From Dinoroseobacter sp013215265 (GTDB lineage: Bacteria > Pseudomonadota > Alphaproteobacteria > Rhodobacterales > Rhodobacteraceae): a stretch of DNA of 64,000 bases. Under the pieces are notes generated by a model that ran no database searches, was not told the DNA's origin, and saw only the letters and a program-made list of their open reading frames with translations. This document shows, piece after piece, positions 50,238-58,564 of this stretch. The stretch spans positions 620,001 through 684,000 of the forward strand of contig OY829366.1 in NCBI GenBank assembly GCA_963691755.1, in the 5' to 3' direction. The position numbers and the translations under genes were made by a program. Each line of letters starts with the position of its first letter. Position 1 is the stretch's first letter.

Positions 50238-52651
50238 AAGTCCAGGTTTGCCACGCTCAAAGCGTTTGCCTGAATGAACTCGCGCCTTGGCTCGACAACA
50301 TCCCCCATCAGTTTGGTGAAGATGTCGTCTGCCTCAACAGCATCTTCGATCTTCACTTGCAAAAGCGTGCGGGCTTCTGGGTCCAGCGTGGTTTCCCACA
50401 ACTGATCGGGGTTCATTTCTCCCAAGCCTTTATACCGCTGCAGGCTTTGCCCTTTGGCGCCTTCTTCAAGAACGGCTTCCAGCAATTCCGTCGGCCCGTG
50501 GATCAATTGGCCACGCTCCTTGCGCTGCAATGTTGCCGGGTCGCGATAGACCGCCCGGCTGTCTTGGGACACAGAAGAAAGCTTGCGCGCCTCTCCAGAC
50601 CGCAAAACCGCACCGTCCAGCGTGCGAACCTCTTCAACGCCCCGAAGGACGCGGCTCAGGCGAATACCATGATCCTGTGTGATACGGCCATTCCATCCGC
50701 GCTCGTATTCAACCGCAACCAAATCCAGGCGCTTGGCCACGTCATCGGCAACCAGCTGCAGATCCTCATCTGCACGCCCCGGATCGAAGGCACCCGCAAG
50801 GGCAGCCTGTTCCAAAATGCGGCGTGGATAATGGGTTGGGAAGGCGTCCAGAACACGCTTAAAGGCGCGTGCAGCCTCGACGACGCGGTGCAAGTCCTGT
50901 CCGGCGATCTCTTCGCCGCTGGGAAGCTGCAACACCGATCCTTCAATGCCTTGCGCCATAAGATGATCTTCGAGCGCGGTCTGGTCCTTTAGATAAACCT
51001 CAGACTTGCCGCGCGAGACTTTGTACAAAGGCGGCTGCGCGATATAGAGATACCCCCCCTCAACAATTTCAGGCATTTGCCGGAAGAAGAAGGTCAGCAG
51101 AAGCGTCCGGATATGCGCCCCGTCCACGTCCGCATCTGTCATGATGACGATCTTGTGGTAGCGCAACTTCGAGATATCAAACTCGTCACGTCCGATGCCG
51201 GTTCCAAGGGCCGTGATCAGCGTGCCAATCTCCTGGCTCGACAGCATCCGGTCAAACCGTGCGCGTTCCACGTTCAGGATCTTGCCGCGCAATGGAAGTA
51301 CCGCCTGATCGCGGCGAGATCTTCCTTGCTTGGCAGACCCACCTGCACTGTCACCCTCGACAAGGAACAACTCGGACAAGGCCGGGTCCTTTTCTTGGCA
51401 ATCGGCAAGCTTGCCCGGCAAGGAGGCAACGTCCATTGCGGTCTTGCGTCGTGTCAGTTCTCGCGCTTTGCGCGCAGCCTCGCGGGCCAAAGCGGCCTCG
51501 ATGATCTTGCCGACGATCTGTTTGGCGATTTGGGGGTTCTCTTCAAACCACTCCGCCAGTTTTTCGTTCACAAGACCCTCAACGGCTGGTCGCACCTCTG
51601 AGGACACCAGCTTGTCCTTGGTTTGTGAGCTGAATTTCGGATCCGGCACCTTGACCGAGAGCACGCAGGTCAGTCCTTCGCGCGCGTCGTCACCGGTGAA
51701 GTTCACTTTCTCTTTCTTCGCGATCCCGCTCGATTGTGCGTAGTTGTTGATCGTGCGGGTCAGGGCGCCACGGAAGCCCGCCAGATGCGTGCCGCCATCG
51801 CGTTGCGGGATGTTATTGGTGAAGGGCAAAACCGTTTCGTGGTAACTGTCATTCCACCACATCGCGATTTCCACGCCGATTTCATCACGTTCACCGGTGA
51901 TGAAAATTGGCTCTGCCATCACTGAGGTTTTGGAGCGATCGAGATAGCGAACGAATTCATTCACGCCGCCTTCGTAGAACAGCTCAGACTTCAGCGGTTC
52001 GGCCGGACGCAGGTCCTCCAGAATGATCCGAACGCCCGAGTTCAGGAACGCCAGCTCTCGCAGGCGATTTTCCAGTGTCTTGAAGCTGTAATCGAGGTTC
52101 GAGAACGTCGTGTTGGCCGCCATGAAGCGCACTTCGGTGCCAGATTTATCCGGTGCATCGCCGACCACCTTCAGGTGCTCTGTGGTTTCTCCATGCTCAA
52201 ACCTTGCGACATGTTCTTTCCCGTCGCGCCAGATGCGTAATTCCAGCCAGTCTGACAGAGCGTTCACAACCGAAACGCCGACGCCGTGCAATCCGCCCGA
52301 CACCTTATAGGAGTTATCGTCAAACTTCCCGCCTGCATGAAGCTGGGTCATGATCACTTCTGCTGCGGAAACCCCTTCTTCTTCATGGATACCCACAGGA
52401 ATACCACGTCCGTTGTCCATGACAGACACGCTGGAATCTGCGTGAATAATGACACTCACATGGTCCGCATGACCGGCCAAAGCTTCATCAATGCCGTTGT
52501 CCACGACCTCATACACCATGTGGTGCAGACCCGAGCCATCGTCCGTATCCCCGATATACATTCCGGGGCGTTTTCGAACTGCCTCCAAGCCTTTGAGAAC
52601 TTTTATAGAATCAGCACCATATTCGTTTGGTGCCTGTGCGGGCTCTGCCAT
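50234..52651 (-). CDS. gyrB: DNA gyrase subunit B
   Basis: 805-aa ATPase subunit of gyrase. The GHKL ATP-binding domain shows EVVDNGIDEALAGHADHV, DNGRGIPVG and YKVSGGLHGVGVSVVNALS. The TOPRIM part has ELFLVEGDSAGGSAKQGR and MTDADVDGAHIRTLLLTFF. The C-terminus contains QRYKGLGEMNPDQLWETTL. The ATG at 52651 (MAEPAQAPNEYGADSIKVLKG) follows AGGAAG; a longer in-frame start at 52720 would read through the promoter. The gene is convergent with recF. Confidence 0.98.
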   Translation of the reverse strand: MAEPAQAPNEYGADSIKVLKGLEAVRKRPGMYIGDTDDGSGLHHMVYEVVDNGIDEALAGHADHVSVIIHADSSVSVMDNGRGIPVGIHEEEGVSAAEVIMTQLHAGGKFDDNSYKVSGGLHGVGVSVVNALSDWLELRIWRDGKEHVARFEHGETTEHLKVVGDAPDKSGTEVRFMAANTTFSNLDYSFKTLENRLRELAFLNSGVRIILEDLRPAEPLKSELFYEGGVNEFVRYLDRSKTSVMAEPIFITGERDEIGVEIAMWWNDSYHETVLPFTNNIPQRDGGTHLAGFRGALTRTINNYAQSSGIAKKEKVNFTGDDAREGLTCVLSVKVPDPKFSSQTKDKLVSSEVRPAVEGLVNEKLAEWFEENPQIAKQIVGKIIEAALAREAARKARELTRRKTAMDVASLPGKLADCQEKDPALSELFLVEGDSAGGSAKQGRSRRDQAVLPLRGKILNVERARFDRMLSSQEIGTLITALGTGIGRDEFDISKLRYHKIVIMTDADVDGAHIRTLLLTFFFRQMPEIVEGGYLYIAQPPLYKVSRGKSEVYLKDQTALEDHLMAQGIEGSVLQLPSGEEIAGQDLHRVVEAARAFKRVLDAFPTHYPRRILEQAALAGAFDPGRADEDLQLVADDVAKRLDLVAVEYERGWNGRITQDHGIRLSRVLRGVEEVRTLDGAVLRSGEARKLSSVSQDSRAVYRDPATLQRKERGQLIHGPTELLEAVLEEGAKGQSLQRYKGLGEMNPDQLWETTLDPEARTLLQVKIEDAVEADDIFTKLMGDVVEPRREFIQANALSVANLDF

Positions 52652-52678
52652 GCGGGGCTTCCTACATATTTTTGTCAT

Positions 52679-52707
52679 TTTATAGCGGTTCAGCACCTGA
52701 TTGTCAC
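52679..52707 (-). promoter_or_regulatory. Probable sigma70 promoter of gyrB
   Basis: On the minus strand GTGACA (52702-52707) and TATAAA (52679-52684) are separated by exactly 17 bases, and the -10 ends 27 bases before the gyrB ATG. This also argues for the gyrB start at 52651. Confidence 0.55.
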
Positions 52708-52820
52708 GCTTCAGCCACAAGATTTAGCGGTTGTCCCACTTTCAGGACACAGCGCGACGGCTTGCCGCTCGCTTGTAGCGCATCCGGTGCTAAGTTGCGG
52801 GTCAGATTGGAACTATCCAC

Positions 52821-53465
52821 ATGCTCGTTGACCTAAAGAACGTCCAGAAATCCTATGGCGACCAACCCGTTTTAGCGGGGGTCGACTTGCAGCTTGATGC
52901 AGCCCAATCCTTGGCGCTGACCGGCGAAAGTGGTTCTGGAAAAAGTACTCTTCTTCATTTGATCGGTGGACTTGATCAGGCCGATGCTGGCGAAGTGGCC
53001 GTGGCGGGTGAAAACCTGCGACAGATGGACGATGCCGGTCGCGCGGCGCTGCGACGAACCACGGTCTCCGTAGTCTTCCAGCAATTCAACCTGATCCCAT
53101 CCCTTAATGTCGCGGCGAACCTTTCGTTTCAGGCGCGCTTAGCCGGAAGGTTTGATTGGGCGTGGACAAACGCTTTGACCGAAAGGCTCGGACTGAGCGG
53201 TCTTGAACAACGCTATCCGGAACAGCTTTCCGGGGGTCAGCAACAACGCGTCGCGATCGGTCGGGCGCTTGCGGTGCGTCCGGCCCTGATCCTCGCGGAC
53301 GAGCCAACCGGCAACCTTGATGAAGACAGTGGTGACGCTGTCATGAGCCTGTTGCTGGATCTTGTCCGAGACACTGGGGCAGGGCTGTTGATGGTTACCC
53401 ATTCGCAACGCCTGGCAGCCAGACTGGACCGACGCCTGATGCTTGCCCATGGGCGCATCGCATGA
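52821..53465 (+). CDS. ABC transporter ATP-binding protein (LolD/AttE type)
   Basis: 214-aa ATPase. Walker A GESGSGKST lies near residue 36, the Q-loop is VVFQQFNLIPSLNV, the signature LSGGQQQR, and Walker B LILADEPTGNLDE. The subfamily is that of LolD/MacB/YbbA, exporters that act on substrates at the periplasmic face. It overlaps the permease by four bases and precedes a lipocalin-like protein, the layout of AttEFGH-type systems. The substrate is unknown. Confidence 0.93.
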   Translation: MLVDLKNVQKSYGDQPVLAGVDLQLDAAQSLALTGESGSGKSTLLHLIGGLDQADAGEVAVAGENLRQMDDAGRAALRRTTVSVVFQQFNLIPSLNVAANLSFQARLAGRFDWAWTNALTERLGLSGLEQRYPEQLSGGQQQRVAIGRALAVRPALILADEPTGNLDEDSGDAVMSLLLDLVRDTGAGLLMVTHSQRLAARLDRRLMLAHGRIA

Positions 53466-55870
53466 TCCTGACGACTGCTCAGGCAACCCTATCGCACTGG
53501 AAGCGCCGACCGGGTCAGCTGCTGACATTGGTGATCGGTCTTGCCTTGGCCACGGCACTTTGGTCCGGCGTACAGGCGATTAATGCCGAAGCGCGCGCCA
53601 GCTACGATAGCGCCGCCCAAAGCCTCGGGCAATCGACGCTTGAGATTCTGGAACCGATTTCATCAGGAGCTTTACCACAAAGCCGCTTTGCGGAACTGCG
53701 GCGGGCCGGGTGGCTGGTATCTCCTGTACTGGAAGGAAGGTACAGGCTGGGCGACCGAACCATCCGTATCCGTGGCTACGATCCTCTTACTGCGCCAGTG
53801 GCAATGCAACCGGTCAACCTGACCGACCCCAATGACCTCCTGGGTTTCATCGGCGGCACCGTTGGCTATGTGCACCCTGAAACCTATGCCGGTTTGGAGT
53901 TGTCGGAAACAGATCTTGAGATTTATGCGCAAGCCGCACTTCCCTTGGGCGTTTTGCTTGTTGATATCGGAACGGCGCAAAGGCTGCTCGATCAGCGTGA
54001 CGCAATAAGCCATCTTGTCTTATGGCCAGACCAACCAGCTGGACTGGAGAGCCTTCGCAAAGTTGCGCCCGATCTGAGGCGGGTTCGCCCAAACCAAACC
54101 TCTGATGCCGCGCGCCTCACCGACAGCTTTCATTTAAACCTCACGGCATTTGGATTGTTGGCCTTTGCCGTGGGTCTCTTCATTGTGCACGGCGCCATCG
54201 GACTTGCCTTCGAACAACGCCGCGCGATGTTTCGGACGCTGCGGGCCCTTGGCGTTCCTTTGCAATCACTGGTGATCGTATTGGCGTCCGAGGTCATGGT
54301 GCTCGCGGTATTATCCGCCGTCGTCGGTGTTGCGCTGGGCTACATTATCGCCGCGACCCTTTTACCGGATGTCGCCGCTACGATACGCGGGCTCTACGGT
54401 GCTGAAGTGACAGGCAACCTGCAATTTCGCAGATCCTGGTGGCTGTCAGGGTTGGGCATCGCGCTTGCTGGGGCTGCCCTTGCATCGGCGCAGGCGCTTT
54501 GGCGGGTTTCAAAGATGCCGCTGCTTGCCCCTGCTCAGCCGCGGGCCTGGTTGCGCGCGTCCTCCCGGGGGATCACAATTCAACTCGGCGTAGCGATGGG
54601 TCTGTTTCTGGTCGCAGGGCTGTCAGTTCAATATTTCTCAGGGCTTATCGCGGGCTTTGTGATGCTTGGTAGCTTGCTGCTGGGTGCCGCGTTGATCCTT
54701 CCCGGTATACTTTCAGCTCTCCTTAACATGGCTTCACGCCTGTCCGTGCGCCCACTGACCCAGTGGTTTTGGGCAGATACCCACCAGCAGCTTCCCGGAC
54801 TAAGTCTCGCGTTGATGGCGCTGATGCTGGCGCTTGCGACCAACATTGGGGTTGGCACCATGGTTTCTAGCTTTCGGCTGACCTTCACAGGCTGGCTGGA
54901 TCAACGTCTGGCATCGGAATTCTATGTGACCGGACGTGATCAGGCAGAGGCAGACGCGCTTTTGGCTTTTCTTGAACCCAGAAGCGACGCGGTGCTTCCA
55001 ATCTGGCGCGTAGAGCGCGCCTTGAACCAACATCCCGGTGCAGTGTTCGCCGTAGCAGACCACCCAACTTACCGTGACAACTGGCCGATGCTACGAGCGG
55101 TTCCGGAAATCTGGGATCTGCTGGCAAATGGTGAAGGCGTTCTGATCAACGAGCAGCTTTGGCGCCGCGATGATCTTTCTCTTGGTGACACCTTAACCCT
55201 GCCCGATGGCCCCGACTTGCCGATCATTGGTGTGTTTTCTGACTATGGGAACCCGAAGGCGCAGGCCATCATTGGTCTTTCGGTGTTCGAACGTGTCTAT
55301 CCCAATGCCGCGCGTTTGGGATTTGCCGTTCGCATTGATCCAGAGAAAGTTTCGCAGCTGCGAGCGGATATCCGAGAGGAATTCGACCTTCCCGACACGC
55401 TGGTGATTGATCAGGCTTCGATCAAATCATTCTCCCTGGGGGTTTTCGAGAGAACGTTCGCCGTTTCGGGCGCGCTCAACATCCTGACGCTCGGTGTGGC
55501 AGGTTTTGCGATGCTCACCTCGCTTTTGACGCTGGCTTCGATGCGCATTCCCCAGCTTGCTCCGGTTTGGGCCTTGGGCCAAACGCGCGCCCGCTTGGCC
55601 CAGTTTGAACTTCTCCGTGCTGTCTTGCTCGCGGCGTTAACCACAGTTGTTGCTATCCCGGTTGGTCTTGTTCTGGCCTGGTCTTTGCTTGCAGTGGTAA
55701 ATGTCGAAGCCTTTGGATGGCGGCTTCCGATGTTTCTGTTTCCCTCGCAATGGCTGGTGCTGGGAAGCCTGACTTTGCTTGCCGCCGTTCTCGCAGCACT
55801 CTGGCCTGCACAGAAACTTGCGCGCACGCCGCCCGGTGATTTGCTAAAGGTGTTTGCGAATGAACGTTAA
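53462..55870 (+). CDS. ABC transporter permease, FtsX-like, 802 aa
   Basis: Large permease with two FtsX-type units. There is a first helix near residues 17-35 (LLTLVIGLALATALWSGVQA) and a periplasmic domain to about 225. A group of helices follows between 225 and 460, then a second periplasmic domain. Three or four C-terminal helices complete it (LNILTLGVAGFAMLTSLLTLAS, VLLAALTTVVAIPVGLVLAWSLL, WLVLGSLTLLAAVLAALWPA). It resembles the single long permease of AttFG/YbbP-like exporters. Coupled to the ATPase upstream and overlapping the lipocalin-like gene by 11 bases, so all three probably form one transporter. Confidence 0.9.
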   Translation: MILTTAQATLSHWKRRPGQLLTLVIGLALATALWSGVQAINAEARASYDSAAQSLGQSTLEILEPISSGALPQSRFAELRRAGWLVSPVLEGRYRLGDRTIRIRGYDPLTAPVAMQPVNLTDPNDLLGFIGGTVGYVHPETYAGLELSETDLEIYAQAALPLGVLLVDIGTAQRLLDQRDAISHLVLWPDQPAGLESLRKVAPDLRRVRPNQTSDAARLTDSFHLNLTAFGLLAFAVGLFIVHGAIGLAFEQRRAMFRTLRALGVPLQSLVIVLASEVMVLAVLSAVVGVALGYIIAATLLPDVAATIRGLYGAEVTGNLQFRRSWWLSGLGIALAGAALASAQALWRVSKMPLLAPAQPRAWLRASSRGITIQLGVAMGLFLVAGLSVQYFSGLIAGFVMLGSLLLGAALILPGILSALLNMASRLSVRPLTQWFWADTHQQLPGLSLALMALMLALATNIGVGTMVSSFRLTFTGWLDQRLASEFYVTGRDQAEADALLAFLEPRSDAVLPIWRVERALNQHPGAVFAVADHPTYRDNWPMLRAVPEIWDLLANGEGVLINEQLWRRDDLSLGDTLTLPDGPDLPIIGVFSDYGNPKAQAIIGLSVFERVYPNAARLGFAVRIDPEKVSQLRADIREEFDLPDTLVIDQASIKSFSLGVFERTFAVSGALNILTLGVAGFAMLTSLLTLASMRIPQLAPVWALGQTRARLAQFELLRAVLLAALTTVVAIPVGLVLAWSLLAVVNVEAFGWRLPMFLFPSQWLVLGSLTLLAAVLAALWPAQKLARTPPGDLLKVFANER

Positions 55871-56933
55871 GGTTTCCCTGTTTCTTCTCCTGTTTCCGTT
55901 TGCTGCATTCGGGCAGGGCTTTGCGGGATTGGGCACGACCGCCGCTGACAATTTCGATGTCCCGGAACTTGGGACCGTTTTTGAGTTTCCGACAGATCAT
56001 GGCCAACATGAAACATTCCGCATCGAATGGTGGTATCTTACGGCGACCCTGACCGGCGATGATGGTCAGGATTATGGCGCCCAGTGGACGCTGTTTCGCT
56101 CTGCGCTTGAGCCGAAGCGTACAGAAAGCTGGGACAGTCCGCAGATCTGGATGGGGCACGCTGCGATTACGTCTGCAAACGCTCATTTCCACGCCGAACG
56201 TTTCGGTCGCGATGGTTCGGGTCAAGCTGGTGTGACGGCGGTCCCTTTTGAGGCTTGGATTGACGACTGGTCGATGATGGGTGCGGCTTCGGTTGGTGAG
56301 GATGCACTTGATGCAATTGAGCTGCGCGTACGGGGTGGGGACTGGTCCTATCAGTTGTCGCTTGAGGCTACTGGTCCATTGGTCCCGCAAGGCCAGGAAG
56401 GCTACTCCGTGAAGTCCGAAGATGGACAGTCGAGCTACTACTACTCGCAACCGTTCTATGAAGTCTTGGGATCACTGGAACTTCCTTCAGGCACGGTTCA
56501 GGTCACCGGACAGGCCTGGTTGGACCGTGAGTGGTCCAGTCAGCCGCTTAGCTCGGATCAGACGGGATGGGATTGGTTTTCACTGCATTTCGAAAATGGT
56601 GAAAAAATGATGGGGTTTCAGCTTCGGGATCGCGACGGTGAAAGCTTCACATCGGGAACCTGGATTTCTGCTGATGGAACGCCCATCGCACTTACGCCTC
56701 AGGCGCTTGAGGTCTCGCCGCTCGGGTTTGCTGATGTGGAAGGTCGGGAGGTCCCGGTTTCGTGGCGTTTACGCTTGCCTGAGCGCGGGCTCGACATCAC
56801 AACGACAACGCTGAATGATCAATCGTGGATGCCGACGTTGTTTCCGTATTGGGAAGGCCCCATTCGATTTACAGGAAGCCATGATGGGCGCGGTTATCTT
56901 GAGATGACCGGATACGAACCCGCCCAAAACTAG
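55860..56933 (+). CDS. AttH/CrtC-like lipocalin-fold secreted protein
   Basis: 357 aa. A signal peptide (MNVKVSLFLLLFPFAAFGQG) precedes a double lipocalin-like fold. The family signature is FEFPTDHGQHETFRIEWWYLTATLTGDDGQDYGAQWTLFR near residues 40-80 (EWWY), with a second one at WLDREWSSQPLSSDQTGWDWFSLHF. Proteins of this AttH/hydroxyneurosporene-synthase-like family usually accompany ABC exporters and may bind a lipid-like ligand; a carotenoid hydratase role is unlikely without carotenoid genes nearby. The ATG at 55860 follows AAAGG. Confidence 0.88.
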   Translation: MNVKVSLFLLLFPFAAFGQGFAGLGTTAADNFDVPELGTVFEFPTDHGQHETFRIEWWYLTATLTGDDGQDYGAQWTLFRSALEPKRTESWDSPQIWMGHAAITSANAHFHAERFGRDGSGQAGVTAVPFEAWIDDWSMMGAASVGEDALDAIELRVRGGDWSYQLSLEATGPLVPQGQEGYSVKSEDGQSSYYYSQPFYEVLGSLELPSGTVQVTGQAWLDREWSSQPLSSDQTGWDWFSLHFENGEKMMGFQLRDRDGESFTSGTWISADGTPIALTPQALEVSPLGFADVEGREVPVSWRLRLPERGLDITTTTLNDQSWMPTLFPYWEGPIRFTGSHDGRGYLEMTGYEPAQN

Positions 56934-56988
56934 AAGTGATGTGTCACGCTTAACATGCGGACCAAGCTATCTACAGGTCTCAGGGTGC

Positions 56989-58467
56989 TTAGCTGTCCAT
57001 AAAAAGCGGGAAGGTCACACCCAGTGCCCAAGCCAGTACGAACCCCGTACCAATTCCAACCGCCATCACAGATCCGGTTCGCCGCCCAAACCACCCGCCG
57101 ATCAGCCCGAAAACGATGAAGAATGCAACGATGACCGGTAAAATGATTATCAGGAAGAAAAGTCCCTCGTAATCCAGCGATATCGCAAGTCCGAGGGATG
57201 CAAGAAATGCACTGCGCGCGATCAGTGCCCGACCCCATCCACCATGGCCTGCTTCCAACAAGCGCGCCTCTCCAAGCGCGTAGGGAATCGCACCTGTGGC
57301 AAGTGCTGCGATGATCAATGGACGTGGGCCCGCGGGAAGGAAGGATGTCACATGCTGATCCAGAAAGACGCCGAAGATAACGATACCGAACCCGATGATC
57401 CAGAGCAGGACGGGCCCGTTGGTCTGCCCCAGTCTGTAGCCAAAACCGCGTAAGATCAGCAGTGTAAGTGCGCCATAAAGCGCGAGGTGGAGACCCAAGT
57501 AGTCGGCGACCAGAACGGGTAAGAACCTTAGTTCAAAGGTCGATAATAGGATCGGCGTCGCCATCGCAGGCACCAATGCTGCGATCCAGAACTCAGTTCG
57601 GTCGATCGCCATTGGCGGGGACCCGGGCCGTACCATCCCTGCCACCGGCCACATAAGCACCAATAGGCCGATCAGTGTCAGAACAACGCCCAAGCCCGTC
57701 GTAGCCACCGGACTCACGAAGTTTCGCTCAAACTGAAGGTTTAGCCAGTCGCGCGCCGCCCTTACGCCGGTCTGCGAATAAAGAACCCCAACATGTTCGA
57801 CCTGAGGTGCGACCACCGCGCTTCGGATCACTTCCGGTGTCTGAACAATCTGCCCTTCAAGGGCTGCTGGATCTACAAGACGCAGAACGCGCAGCGCCTC
57901 TTCGCGCAATGTGGCTTCCCACTCTCCCGTGATCATCAACAAGGATCTGGGCGTGACGTCGGTCACCGCTTGCGAGAACATAGAAATTGCAACAACGGAA
58001 GCGACACGTCGATCTCGTGCGGCCTGTCGGACTATGATGTCAGTTGCCATTGAGTGTCCAAGCAAGGCGACCCGTCCATCAACATCATCCAAGCCAAGGG
58101 CAAAGTTGATCACTTCGGCCGTCTGGTTCATCAGAATTTGCGTGGCGCCGGTGCCCGTTTCCAGATCACCCGTCATCGGGTCCGGATTTCGGCCGTGCCC
58201 AAGGAAGTCAAAGCTGACCGCAATGTAGCCTGCCTGCGCAAGCGTCAGCGCATAGGACTGCATCAATTGGCGTGATCCGGCAAAACCATGGGCGATGACA
58301 ACGGCGGGAGCAGCCCCCATCCCCGGTTGGCGATAGATCGATACCGGCGTTGAGCCTGTTTCGGTTCGCGTGATTTCGACAACGCCACGTGCGCCCTGCA
58401 ACTGCCCAAGTCCGGTCCCCACCAACGCAATTGCTAGGATCAGAACAATCCAACGGGCTGCTGACAT
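56989..58467 (-). CDS. Membrane-embedded alpha/beta hydrolase
   Basis: 492 aa with two parts. An N-terminal signal anchor (residues 5-22) leads to an alpha/beta-hydrolase domain (about 50-245) with HGFAGS oxyanion loop and nucleophile Ser139 in LLGHSMATD. The C-terminal 240 residues have about seven membrane helices (GVVLTLIGLLVLMWPVAG onward). The catalytic domain should face the periplasm. Substrate unknown; esterase or lipase-like activity is inferred. GGAGG precedes the ATG at 58467. Convergent with the AttH-like gene. Confidence 0.8.
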   Translation of the reverse strand: MSAARWIVLILAIALVGTGLGQLQGARGVVEITRTETGSTPVSIYRQPGMGAAPAVVIAHGFAGSRQLMQSYALTLAQAGYIAVSFDFLGHGRNPDPMTGDLETGTGATQILMNQTAEVINFALGLDDVDGRVALLGHSMATDIIVRQAARDRRVASVVAISMFSQAVTDVTPRSLLMITGEWEATLREEALRVLRLVDPAALEGQIVQTPEVIRSAVVAPQVEHVGVLYSQTGVRAARDWLNLQFERNFVSPVATTGLGVVLTLIGLLVLMWPVAGMVRPGSPPMAIDRTEFWIAALVPAMATPILLSTFELRFLPVLVADYLGLHLALYGALTLLILRGFGYRLGQTNGPVLLWIIGFGIVIFGVFLDQHVTSFLPAGPRPLIIAALATGAIPYALGEARLLEAGHGGWGRALIARSAFLASLGLAISLDYEGLFFLIIILPVIVAFFIVFGLIGGWFGRRTGSVMAVGIGTGFVLAWALGVTFPLFMDS

Positions 58468-58564
58468 ATGGGCGCGCCTCCGGGGTTGCGACGCCACAAG
58501 TCCTCGTAAATCATCGCTGTGGTGTCTAGGCTTTCTGCAATCCCATTTAGCGGAGCCCGCGTAG

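Noticed and set aside
52813..52821. DnaA box CTATCCACA at the start of the ABC ATPase gene.
   Set aside because: First base differs from the consensus and it stands alone.
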